Of a stretch of DNA of 64,000 nucleotides, positions 41,146 through 52,626 are shown piece after piece (within the stretch, counting starts at the first letter, position 1; every line of letters begins with the position of its first letter). The stretch is taken from contig OX375877.1 in assembly GCA_947359465.1 (NCBI GenBank), forward strand, positions 67,434,698-67,498,697, in the 5' to 3' direction. Both the position numbers and the translations under genes were made by a program. Under the pieces are notes generated by a model that searched no databases, had not been told where the DNA came from, and was given only the letters and a program-made list of their open reading frames with translations. This DNA comes from Metellina segmentata. Lineage: Eukaryota; Arthropoda; Arachnida; Araneae; Tetragnathidae.

Positions 41146-41339
41146 TGTTGTTGTCGTGCGGGCCATATATGGCCCAATTGGGGGTGCCATTGCCCCGGAG
41201 GGTTGGACTTCTTCATACATGACGCATCCGTTTTACAGGAATGTCCCTTTCACACATCCATTCACTCACACTCGTAATTTAGATCCCAATCAGAGGCCGA
41301 TAACCCCTTGATCAGGTACCCCCAGAGGTATTGATTTGG
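41146..41339 (-). mobile_element. SINE-like insertion with perfect 13-bp TSD
   Basis: Perfect repeats tataatatatagt at 41133-41145 and 41340-41352 flank 194 bp. The low-coordinate end is (TTG)n, a simple tail read on the minus strand. The sequence contains 'gccatatatggcccaattggg', distinct from SINE families A and B. It landed in a TAG/TAC-rich simple-sequence region. Confidence 0.7.
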
Positions 41340-41820
41340 TATAATATATAGTAGTAGTAGTAAATAAATAGTATTATTTTAGAGAGTAAATACTACTTCT
41401 ACTATAAATATTTACTAAAATACTAGTAAGTAGTATTTTTTATTGAAATTATAACTTTTGTTTAAAAAAACAAATTTTTTAATGAGATGGGTGAACCTGA
41501 TGGGATGATATGAGACTTTTTTTGTTAGGCTCTTTGTTTGTGAGCACCAATTTCATGTCGGTTTCTTTTTTTCATGATGAAGCCACAAACGAGTAGCTGC
41601 ACTAAATCCACGTTCTACTAAATAGAAAGACAGGAAAGCAATTAACAGCTTCTGTACATTAACCCATAATACAGGATATAAAATTGTAGCTCTCTTAGAG
41701 CTACAAGACAAGAGATGAAAACAAGCAACACTTCCAAGTAATAATATTTATTGCAGCGTGCAAAGAACGAACATATTGACTACAACAGAACTGCTGCTTA
41801 ACTGCTTTTTAAATCAGAAT

Positions 41821-42375
41821 AATAAGCAGAACAACAATCTTTCGTTTGCAAGAATTTATTCTCTTTTTAATTGGTATTGCAGGTTTTGATGTAGAGCCTT
41901 TAAGAAAAGAAAGATCATACTCAGCATTCACAAATGCTACATACGTTTAACCCAGCATGCACAGATGCTTCTAAGTTACATTGACCGCTACAGGTATCTG
42001 TTTTGTAACCAGAATTTGAGGTATCCCTGTTCAAACATTGGTTTCGGCCCCTCATTTGTGAATAATTCAATACATTGCTCCTGTATTTAGTATGGATTTG
42101 TAGGTGCTGATTGCTCAGTTGAAGATAATTCTATGAAAAGTTTATATTTCCAGCACATTTACATTGGGAAACCTCGTTAATTTTATCTTTTGGAATCAGA
42201 CAAATAAGCAGAACAACAATCTTTCGTTTGCTAGAATTTATTCTCTTTTTAATTCGTGTTGCCAAGGTTTTGATGTAGAGCTTTAAGAAAAGAAAGATTA
42301 TACTCAGCATTCATAGATGCAACATACGTTTAACCCAGCATACACAGATGCTTCTAAGATACATAGATTGCTACA
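41821..42375. repeat. direct ~173-bp repeats, possible LTR remnant
   Basis: 41821-41994 and 42203-42375 are about 90 percent alike, offset by 382 bp. Between them, 42101-42166 matches 44677-44742 on the far side of the second gypsy-type relic. These may be pieces of a rearranged LTR. Confidence 0.5.
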
Positions 42376-42611
42376 TTACTCCATTCCCAGTAACGTAGTT
42401 ACGTTTCAGAGAGGAGCAGGAATAAGAACAATTTACAGTTATATACAAATTATTAAAGTATCTAAAGAAAATCTTATTTTTCAAATAATCCAAATATCCT
42501 TTTGAAAACATCTTGAAATACAACAATAATGACAGTATATGTATATACAATAATGATATGGATAAAAGAAATAATAATATATAGTTAAAGTTAACAAATA
42601 ATTTTGTACAT

Positions 42612-44665
42612 TCAGTCTCTAAAACGAACAGGTCGTTGAATCTTTCTTCCAACATGGGAAAATCTTTGTTCTAGAGGCTTATCTTTGGTAACGTCCGGTG
42701 TATCCGCTTGCACAGGTAGTTCTGGATGCTTTTCATCGGCGACCAAAAAGTAAGCAGGTTTGAGCCGGTCAATAGAAATGTTAAATTCTTTACCTTTTAT
42801 GCAGACTAGGAAGTATTTCTCAGTTTTCAGAATCACTTTGAAGGGTCCTTCATATGCAGGCTCAAATGGTTTCTTGACCCTGTCTGTTCTTATGAACACA
42901 TGGGAACACGTTTTGAGATCCTTATGTATAAATGCTTTGAAGTTATTTCTGTGCCTTGTAGTTTTAGGTTTGAAAGACTGCATCTGCTCTTGTAATTTGT
43001 GCAGAAACGTCACTGGCGTCGTAGAAATAGTTGGATCAAAACATTCTCCAGGGAGTTTTATGGTTTTTCCATAAACCATTTGCGAGATTGAATGTTCAGA
43101 AATCTCTTTTATAGCTGCTCTGAGGCCCAAAAGTATAGCTGGAATAGATTCTGTCCATCGAAGAGTATTGTGTGACCGTATAGCTGCTTTTAGGGTCCTA
43201 TGAAGTCTTTCGATTTTGCCATTACGCTGTGGGTGATATGCAGTTGTGTGTTTAAGTTTCATTCCACAAATAGCTGCCAAAGTTCTAAAAAGTTCGGATG
43301 TAAATTGCAAGCCTCGGTCTGTGATGACTTCGTAAGGTTCTCCAAATCGGGTTATCCAACCTTCGTAAAATGATCTTGATGTCATTTGTTTCACTGTTGC
43401 TTTGGTATACCTGGATGGGCTAAACCATGGATTGCTTGAAACATTATCTTTCTAAATGTTTTAGAGATATATATGTTCTTACATTCGAAGTTGAAATGTC
43501 ACACCAAAGAAATTTACCAGATGGAAAGTTATTTAGTTTAAAATTTAAAGATTTATTGTTACGTAATTCATTCAATTCTTCATCATTAATTTGATCTTCA
43601 GCTATTTTATCGAAATCTATTATAGTTAATTCTTCAACTCTTGACAACGTATCAAAATAATATTATCTTGTCCACTAATATGAACTATTTTCGTTGTGAA
43701 TTGAGAAATGTATTGTAAGTGTCTTAACTGTCTTGGAGATGCTTTTTCATTCTTTTGTTGAAAGGCAAATATTAGTGGTTTATGATCGGTTATTATTGTA
43801 AAATCCCTTCCTTCTAATAAGTGTTTGAAATATTTTATAGATTGGTATATGCCTAAAATTTCACGATCATATGTACTGTAATTTCTTTGTGCATCGTTTA
43901 GTTTTTTGGAAAATAATGCTATTGGTTTCCAGCCATGTTTGTCATGTTGTTGGAGGACTGCTCCTGTTGCGAACTCTGAAGCGTTTGTACATAAAGACAG
44001 TGGTAATTCAGAATTCGGAACAGTTAATAACGCAGTATTTACTAAATCCAATTTACATTCTTCAAATTGTTTTTCGCTTCGTCAGTCCAAGGAATTTTTC
44101 TTCGATCCTTTTTTCTAGCACTTTTTAAATATTCGTTGAGTAACGATTGCTTGTGAGCAGCTTTCTTCAGGTACCGTCGGTAAAAATTTAGCATTCCTAA
44201 GAAAGTGCGAAGTTGATGGATAGTTTCTGGTAATGGAAAGTCAATGATAGCTTGAACCTTTTGGGGCAATGGGCGAGAACCTTCCGGATTTATTAGGTAT
44301 CCTAAAAACTCGAGGCTATTTACTCCAAAGATGGATTTTGACAAATTTATCCGCAATCCATACTTAGCAAATTGGACCAAAACTATTTTCAGGTGTTTTT
44401 GATGTTTTCCTTCCGTTTCGGATGCTATAAGAATGTCATCTAAGTACGGGAAAACAAAATCCAATCCGTGCAGAACTTCATTTATAAACCTTTGAAAGGT
44501 GGCAGGGGCATTTCGAAGACCGAAACTCATTACATTAAACTCGAATAGTCCAAATGGGGTTATAATGGCGGTTTTATGCTTGTCTTCTTCTGCTATCGGA
44601 ATTTGGAAGTAGGCTTTGAAGAGATCAGTTTTTGAAAACAAACGTTTATCTTTAAGTACCGGTTG
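42612..44665 (-). pseudogene. gypsy-type LTR retrotransposon, partial (pol relic 2)
   Basis: On the minus strand: an RT fragment opening DLFKAYFQIPIAEEDKHKTA with catalytic FPYLDDILIAS (44665-44042), RNase H in another frame (44051-43626; ITDHKPLIFAFQQ), a linker with the first half of the integrase zinc finger (HGLAHPG, near 43420), then the integrase core and tail (43394-42612; EVITDRGLQFTS, YHPQRNGKIERLHR). Gag, protease and the start of RT are missing. The integrase lacks the second half of its zinc finger and its first catalytic Asp. It is better preserved than relic 1 but dead. Confidence 0.9.
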
Positions 44666-44904
44666 ACCAATTCATATAGGTGCTGATTGCTCAGTTGAAG
44701 ATAATTCTATGAAAAGTTTATATTTCAGCACATTTACACGGGACAAAGCAACGTGCTCAAGTGTATTTAAAACTAAGCGGCAGAATTGTCGTATTTCGTT
44801 GCCATTTCCCATTATACTAATAATGTCGATTTCCATTCCATGTAGGTTAATGAAATATATATATAGATTTCAGAAATGTGTGTGTGTGTTGCTTCTCTAA
44901 ACAT

Positions 44905-45195
44905 TAGAGCCCAGTACCGGAGGATTTCGAGTTCGAAACTCGGTTCAGCCAAAGACCGTGTATACGGGATGGTGCACATTAAATCTGTCGTGGTCTCAAA
45001 TGTCCTCACGTTGGTGGGGTGTGGAAGTTTGGAGAGTGGAGCGCCAACTTATATGGTACCTCGTCATCTGACCATGATTCAAATTTATGTGGTGTTTTCC
45101 TTGGTTTCTTCACTTGGGGATGGATCCCGTACCACCGCCAATAGCCTGATGTGTTGCTGCAGTGAGACGTTAATTAACTACCTACCTACCCTTAG
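44905..45195 (+). repeat. SINE family B copy
   Basis: A box-B-like 'gagttcgaaactcgg' is followed by 'ggtgcacattaaatctgtcgtgg', 'tgtcctcacgttggtgggg', 'cctcgtcatctgaccatgattc' and a tail end with 'gtgttgctgcagtgagacgttaatt'. It has the same layout as the copies at 4.7 and 56.6 kb. Confidence 0.75.
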
Positions 45196-45789
45196 CTATG
45201 CATCTGTATGAATATTAAAACTATGAGTGAGTTTATTCCGTAAATAATGATTAAAAGTTAGCCAGGTTGAGATTGCTCCCTAGAAAAGCTTTAGAATTGG
45301 TCTTCATGCTTCGATTATTTTGATAAGCATTATGTTAATCTCTCATCCTAAGTAGAGCCCTCGAGTGAAACAAAGAGCGGTTTTGTCAAACTTGTTGCCA
45401 TTCCTAAGAACTCAACTAGTGACGTCACACAACTTGACTTCACCCGTTTAATAAGACTTGGTGTCGCATCGCTGCTAGAATCCTTCTTTTCGGATCTGAT
45501 TGGCATCTGCTTTCCCCTCTTAGAAATTCAAATTGGACTATTGTACGAATTTCAAAATTCCATCTTAATTATTTTCCTCCTACAAAGTGTGTAGTTGTCA
45601 CTTCATTAACTTTCTCCTCTTATAACAACTTTCATTTGATTAAATTATCTACTAATTATGACGTGGAGGTATGCAGTCATCTGCCAAGCACTCCGCAGTT
45701 GACTATGTCTGAATCTTCTTTCGCCCTACGTCGTTTTTTGTTTTCCTTCTCCAGGAACAGCAACGGATTAGCAACCGGGAGGATGCGAG
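45196..45789. other. no gene recognised
   Basis: This is unique-looking AT-rich sequence between a SINE and the next inverted-repeat element. Confidence 0.4.
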
Positions 45790-46268
45790 TAGGGATGCGA
45801 CATCGACAGCAAAACATCGATGTTTTGAAACATCGATGTTTAAAATTAAAACATCGATGTTGATAATGCATCGCCCCCAAACCATCGATGTTTTTAAAAT
45901 TCAGTGTATTTAAACTTTTTCCTCCATTTCTTCTGGTTTAGCGACTAGTGATGCGACATCGGATCCAATACATCGATGTTTTTTTTATGAAATATGAATG
46001 TTTTGAAAACATCGATATCGATGTCGCATCCCTACTTTTCAGACCCTTCACCCTTGGCCACTTTGGTCTAAAAGTATGTTGAATTTTCTGATTATAAAAA
46101 TTATACTACTTGGTTATTTTTAAAATTTTTATAACGGTACTTTTATTATTTAAAAATAAAACATCGACAAGTATAAACATCGATACCAATACATAGATGT
46201 TAAATACATCGATGTTTTTAAAAAAACATCAATGTTTTGAAAACATTGACATCGATGTCGCATCCCTA
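45790..46268. mobile_element. non-autonomous element with TAGGGATGCGACATCGA ends
   Basis: The start tagggatgcgacatcga and end tcgatgtcgcatcccta are inverted repeats. Internally, related ends at 45946 (tagtgatgcgacatcg) and 46034 (cgatgtcgcatcccta) suggest a nested or truncated second copy. The body is made of 'aaacatcgatgtttt' palindromes. The style resembles the hAT-like element in WASHC2 intron 15, but no clear target duplication is seen. Confidence 0.6.
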
Positions 46269-46362
46269 TTACGTACACGGCACTGGTGCATGTTAAATCT
46301 CTCGTAGCCTCAAATGTCCTCACGTTGGCGTGGTGTGGAAATTAGGAGAGTGGGGTGAATTA
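46269..46362 (+). repeat. SINE family B fragment
   Basis: 'ggtgcatgttaaatctctcgtagcctcaaatgtcctcacgttgg' and 'gtggtgtggaaattaggaga' match the family B mid-body. It starts directly at the end of the preceding inverted-repeat element. Confidence 0.6.
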
Positions 46363-46379
46363 ACTACACCTCTATCATT

Positions 46380-47500
46380 TTAGCTTTTCATGTCTAGACT
46401 AAATATGAACGCAATTATATGTGGAATACTGGATAAAGGATTAATCTTTCATATTGAAGGATTAACACGTAATTACTCCAAGCAGAATTTCTTAATCTCC
46501 GGATTCTGGCATCTGGGCCGTGAAAGGTTCTTTAATTTTTCTTCTTTTGAATGCATAATATACTACAATTATTCAAAATAACATCTGTGCAGCAAATGTC
46601 TGTGATCAAACAAGAAAATATGAAGAAATTTTTCTGCTGAAATTGAAGATATACTCAATCCCTCCCATTTGTAGCTGGTTCTCAAATTTCTTTTCTGAAA
46701 ATTCTGTAATCTTTAAAAAGTAAGACGATAAATTCTGTGTCTTCCCAAGTTCGAAATCCTGTGAGTGAGTTCTTGTTTAGAAACCCGAGAGACGTGATTT
46801 TTTTAAAGTAATAAAATTTACAGATTTCAAATTATGAATAAGAGACACGGGACTTGTTTAATTTTTAAGAACTCTAGTTCTTTTGAAGGTGTTTGCGACG
46901 CAATGAGATGTAAGTTATTGGTGATAAAAATGAGGTGTGTCAATAAAAATAGGAACAAATGAATTTAAAGATGTTTTGTCTCTGAGCAATCAAATACGCT
47001 TCAAGATTTCACAAGTTCAGTGATTGATTTAATTTAAATGCAATTTTATATTTGTCAAACTTGCCAAGCCGTGTGTATAAATGTGCTGATACCCTTGATT
47101 ACGGCACAATTAATACTTATATTTGTTTAATGTATGAACTTAAATAAATTGGAAAGGTATTTTCGAGTAAAGTTGTTGAGACTAGGTCTTCTAATAAAAA
47201 AAGAATTTATCTGGCCGGCTGTCGCACAAATTTGCCGATCGGTTACACAACTGCCACTCTGGAGTGACGAAATTTTATTCTACAGAACTGTTTGGTCTTT
47301 GAGAGGTTTTGCTGTTGAAGTTAAATGTAGATGACACTAATGTTTTTGTAGTTGAACACGGGCTTCCTGAGTGTATTCCATATTTGGTAACCAGGAGTAG
47401 GTCCTTAAAAAAATTCAGATTTGTACTGAAGAAAAGAAGCCTATCAACAACCTCAGTTCTCTTGCAAATATACCGTATCTAGCTGCAAAAGAGTTTAAGC
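46380..47500. other. no gene recognised
   Basis: This is AT-rich non-coding sequence without a matched repeat. Confidence 0.4.
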
Positions 47501-47504
47501 TGAG

Positions 47505-47745
47505 GCGGTAGTAGTTGAATTTACGTCGTACTGGAACAAAGCGGGCTATTGGTGACGGTTCGGGATCTATTCCGAAGGGAAAGATCCGATGACACCTCGT
47601 AATTTTAAATCATTGTCAGATGACGAGGTCAACACCTGCCATTGCACCTCATTCTCCAAACTTCCACACCACGCCAAAGTGGGGACATTTAAGGCCACAA
47701 CAGATTTAACGAACACCCTCTCACCAACCAGGACTTTGTCGTGAA
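47505..47745 (-). repeat. SINE family B copy, minus strand
   Basis: It reads as the reverse complement of the family: 'cgtactggaacaaagcgggctattgg', 'cacctcgtaattttaaatca', 'cagatgacgaggt', 'ctccaaacttccacaccacgcc'. The head end lies near 47740. Confidence 0.75.
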
Positions 47746-47899
47746 CCTCCAGGTGTCCGAGACAAGGTTTCAGGGGCCCCGAGAGAAACATTCAATATTT
47801 CAATAGCCAACATGGAGATCACAAGTAAAAAATTAAACTTTTCCCTCAATTTTCACGATTCTTTTTTATGTTCTTTTTAGAACATAAGATAATTGTTTA

Positions 47900-49620
47900 G
47901 AAACATTGTTTTATTTTTATGATTACCTATATCAAAATCTCTGGGAGGTTCACAAATAATATCAGTTTCGCAACCTGTCGAATTCAAATCAGTTTTGACC
48001 TTCTTGGCATATATATAATCTATTCTAGGATTCTTTCAACTAATGCATGTGGTCATTAAGTAGTAATATATACAGCGGAGGAAAATCCCGTGACGCGAGT
48101 GCTTAGAGGTGTCACTATGGTTCAATGAAAGTATTTGGACTGAAAAGTTTGTCAATCACTACTCTTGACCTCTATCATCACTTGTCTGCTCATTTCAACG
48201 ACGATCAGCAAAGTATAAAAAATTAATGCGATAATTGTGTTATATAACAGCTTAAATAGTAACAGTTTACTGTATTTGTAATTGAAAAAACGTTAAATTA
48301 CTGCACGAGAAACTTTCCTTGTTTAACGCCCCATTTTTCAAAAAAGTGCAACTCACCCCTAGGAGCATTAAGGTCATCCCTGACTTTCCAGTGGGTCTGT
48401 CCGTCTGTCCTTTTTATGTAGTCAAACTCTTTTTTATGCTACCACAGTAATCAAAATTTACCGTTAAGGAATTCAATAGTTAATTTCCCCATTCGTTTAA
48501 ATATGCTTGCTTTGAACTATGGAATTAGCATACGGAGATAACACCAAAATTAATCCGTAACAGCTTAACTAGTAACTGTTTACTGTATTTATACTTGGAA
48601 AAACGTTTAAATTACAGCATGAAAAACATTCATTGTTTAAGGTTTATGCATACACTAGAAATCACGAAAATCGACCAGAATACCAATATTTGTTTTATCG
48701 ATTCAAAATATTTTCCAATTTGTTAGCTTTCAGAAGATGCCAAGACCTTGCAAATATTCGAAATAGTTTTCTAGTTACAATGGTTTTGTTAGGAACTGTC
48801 ACCAGGAACAGACATGTTTCCTAAACTTCAAACTCGATTTCTGTAGAATTGTGTTTTTGCAACAGGATGCTTTGTTCAAAACGTGATAACTCCACAATGA
48901 AATCACCTATTGTAATTATTTTCCCATCATTATGATCTATATAACACAGTGAATGTTCTGAACTTCAATCCTCGAGTATTAAGTCTAGAAATGGAACTTT
49001 AAGTGATTTTTAAATGTTGAATTTCCTTAAAAAATGTGGATTTTTTACGCTTCTTTGATTATAATATTGTAACAAAAACCCTATTTTTTCTAGAAACTTG
49101 ATGGAAGTTCAAAACATGAAGAATAATATTAAGAATAATTTCCAACAGGAATCGTCTTTCTCGATAAACTAGAAGTTGAGATATCATATTTAAAAAAACA
49201 TGCGAATTAGCTAGTTATATCTTAATTAGACAATTAATTATTTCCCTATCCAAATTTTTTATCCTTGAAATGATTTCAGGAATACACCAATTACCTATGG
49301 TAAAAACTGGATTTTTAAAGTCAAAATTAAAAAACTAATCTTCTAGGTATACGTACACCTTAATGCCACATTATTTTTAAATAAAAGCGCATTCGGCGCC
49401 CTAGGAGCACCAGGGTATTTCTTGATTGCAATTGTGTCTGTCCGTCTCTGTCTTTTTTAATGCTGTAAAACTCTATTTGTCACCTCAAAAATCCAAATTT
49501 ACAGCTACGTAATTCCAAAATTAATTTCCCGATTCGTTTAAATATGCTTGATTTGAATAATGGAGTTGGCATGATATTACTAAAAACGCACGGGCAAACT
49601 AAAAAAGCTGTAACTTTACT
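47900..49620. repeat. diverged repeats, no gene
   Basis: 'taacagctta..tagtaac.gtttactgtattt' occurs near 48248 and 48561, and 'ctaggagca...gtctgtccgtct' near 48359 and 49402, so parts of one repeat family are present at least twice. No coding relic is recognised. Confidence 0.4.
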
Positions 49621-49739
49621 TGTGGTTGTCTCGAGAAAGTATCTCGTCAAAAGAAGAAAACTGAGCAGATCTTTATGGGAGATTTTGACCAGATCTCTTT
49701 TGATAGCTCATCATGAAAAAAATCTACAAAATCTTGATG

Positions 49740-49796
49740 ACGAGATATCTCGTCATTAGAAAAATTAGTTTCATTTTAATGAACGAGATACCGCGT
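49740..49796. repeat. paired ACGAGATATCTCGT palindromes, copy 3
   Basis: The perfect palindrome is at 49740-49753, with a variant acgagataccgcgt at 49783-49796: the same 43-bp offset as in the other two copies. Confidence 0.6.
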
Positions 49797-50239
49797 CGAA
49801 AGCACATGTAGGGTTAACGATATTCTTCAGCAGTCTCATAACAAAACAATGAGAAATCTGGAAGACAGATGTCAGGGCAAGAAAGCAAAAGGGAATGAAC
49901 GCGAAAACAGGTGTGATTCCAAAAAATACCTAACTGTCTTTTAACAAGTTCATAAGATGTAAGGGAAGTAGAAGTTCAGAAGATAATTGTCGTAACACGA
50001 CATAGATGAGAGCGTTTTACCATGCACTTTATTGGAAATGAAAAAGATGATGAAATGAAATGCTGTTTTGTATTTGTGATTAATTTTATTGCCTTTGGGA
50101 TACAAGAAATGTGCACATGGATGCTTATATTCATTACATAAATGAGGTATCAAACGTGAGTAATAACACTACCAAAATTGATGTAGACAATTAAGGAAAC
50201 TAGAGCGGCGGGGGTCTGCTAGTTTCATTATATTTCCTA

Positions 50240-50850
50240 CTAGCCACTGTGTGGCTAGCCCGGCGTTGCCCGTGCCCGTGGTGTAAGGTATTATAATCTG
50301 GTGTAAAATTTTCCGCAGATTTCAAATCCGTTTAAGTTATATTCAATTTAAAAATTATTTATTTAAAGAAAATCATATTTTTAGGTATCAATCTAAACTG
50401 AAATTTTCCGCAGATTTCAAATCCGTTGAAATTTTTACTCTATCTTTAACGGTCTTGGAGATAGAAAAAAAGAACTGACTTCAGAAAAAGATTTATGGTC
50501 TGGCTGAAAATTTATTCGTCCTTGCAAAATCAAACCGGAAATGAAAAAAAAAATTTTCTCCGCGTTCTGAGGATGAAAAACTTGGCATGTTTCAAAACCC
50601 TGACTGCAAGGTCACACGGGTAGAAAAAGTTCTCCGCGTTTAAAAAAGCGATGGAGGATAAAACTATTAAATTCATTTAAAAATCTTCTAGATTGAATTT
50701 TAAAATTCGCCGCGACCCAAAAATTAAATAATAATTCGGACTGTGTGCCAAATCTCATTGCTGTAAGTGCCATATAATCGACAGGATTTTGCGGCCGCGA
50801 AACAAACAAACAGACAGACAGACAAACACTTCCTTTTATAATAGTAGAGA
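50240..50850 (-). mobile_element. non-autonomous Helitron, copy 2
   Basis: On the minus strand it starts A|TCTCTACTATTATAAAAGG (50850 leftwards) and ends in a GCCAC..GTGGC hairpin and CTAG|T (50240-50243). It is 611 bp without ORFs. The interior blocks 'aatttcaacggatttgaaatctgcgg' (reverse-complemented here) are shared with the other copies. Confidence 0.8.
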
Positions 50851-51879
50851 TTGCTTTCTTCTGATATCGGCTCAGACAATCAGAGCCGAGCAATTTATGG
50901 TGCAAGTCCAAGGATTCTCAGATTCCTTTGATCCAACGATTTTCACGCGAATTTAAAGAGACGAATTTTCCAATGGAATGGAAAAGTCCCAGCGGCGACT
51001 CATTCCACTTAACATTTCTATTACAATCTAATCTTTTCCATGGGCGGCGCCTTTCGTTCACCGACAATCACTTCAAAGGGCTGTCATTGGGAGGTCTTCC
51101 ATTATTCTTTGACCTTGGGTCGCTTTTGGGCTTACAAAAATGCCGACGTCCTCAAAGATTCAATATAATTATATGGTTTGTTCGATATATCAAGTAAACA
51201 TAAATTGAAAGAGACGCGGAATTTTGATGTTGCATGACACAGTGAGGTTGAGATCTAAGGAAATTAATCATTTCCCAAGGAAGGATACATCCCCCAGAAA
51301 AGGAAATTAAAGACAAAATAATGTAATGGACTTAATGAAAAAAAACCTTATATTCGAGATCCGAAGCAGAATCTCATTAACTAACATTTCCCGGAAATAT
51401 TAAATGCCTATTTTCAGAAATAAATAAATAGTCGCATTTCAGACTATCTTAACACTATGTAACACTTTCAAAATGGTGAATTTTTATTTTTGTTCTATAA
51501 TTGAAAGTCAGTCTTTAAACAACTGTACACTAAAATGGTAAACTCTAACAGATAATTTTTGCCAATTAACGAGTTTCTACTCTAAGCCAGAGCTCGAAAT
51601 GAGATTTTGAAACTGGCAGCAAATATTGCTGCGAGGAGGAGAAGAGGCACTATTCTTCACAGGACATGGCCCATTTCCAGCTTACTTAAAGACGTTTTAA
51701 AAATATATTCAAAAAACTGCTCTTGTGTTGAAATTGGCACACCTCTGCATTATTTTAGTCAGTTTTCCCCATTAAAGCTTCAAGACATAAAATATGAGGA
51801 TACCTGTCCGCTACCTTAAAATCGCATGGCTCAGGAACATTGCTTCTAACAAGGGTTCGAGGTCAATCAATTGGTATGA

Positions 51880-52021
51880 TGATAGATAGACTCATCAGGA
51901 TAATCCTATGAGATTGATTTTTTTTGTTTTGCGGTGCTCGTTTCTGAGGCCGCGACTGTTGGAGTTTTTGCCTGTTTTGCAGCCCCCATGACATAGGGAT
52001 GCAAATCTCTATTGTAATTAG
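51880..52021 (+). repeat. repeat family C, left part
   Basis: 'gttttgcggtgctcgtttctgaggccgcg' and 'catgacatagggatgcaaatctct' match the family C copies at 27.9 and 62.9 kb. The match stops near 52016; the right part of the family appears at 53800-53880. Confidence 0.6.
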
Positions 52022-52029
52022 CGTGTTGT

Positions 52030-52420
52030 GATATCGTAGCGGCAGGAAAAAGATACCTTTCCACGAGAAGGGAGTCGACAGCCACATGTGTGGAAATAAC
52101 TCAGGATCGGCGTCCGTTTCTTGTGCACCCCGGTTTCCACCTGACACCTGGTGTTTGTGAAGGACCACCGGCTAACGGTTTGACGACCCTTCCACATGCG
52201 TGGCCCCTGGCACCCCTTGAGTGTGGGAGGTATCATTTTGAAAAATGAAGCGACGAAGGCCAGGTAAAGGTTGATGCCCCGAGAAGGAAGAAAAAAGGAC
52301 TCGACCTAGAGAAGCCACAGAGGAAGGCGGTGAACGAGGTAGTTCTCTGGACAGTGATACGGGGAAGTCAAACCCCGGGGAAAGCAAAAAGACAAACTAT
52401 GAGAAGAGCAACTTACTGTT
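52030..52420. other. GC-richer patch of unknown origin
   Basis: Both strands have open frames of about 70 codons. The base composition differs from the surroundings and resembles a retroelement 5' region, but I recognise no domain. Confidence 0.3.
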
Positions 52421-52626
52421 GTTTCAGGAACATCAGTTCATTAATTATGCTGTGTACATAGGCATGTAGATAGTTCCAGTTGTAAATTCAAAACTTATGA
52501 GTGTAATAAAAAACGTATGCAGGTATTCGACTTAGTCCAACTCCATTTCTGTTACTGTGGTGTCCCAAAACGCCACATCATATATGTCGAGGAAGGATAA
52601 TCCTCGTATTAACTGTTCTCCCACCG

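Noticed and set aside
42760..43074. 104-codon plus-strand frame over the integrase region
   Set aside because: It is the antisense shadow of the gypsy-type integrase frame on the minus strand.
52018..52387. Two ~70-codon minus-strand frames
   Set aside because: They lie in an unassigned GC-richer patch, overlap each other in different frames and show no known domain.
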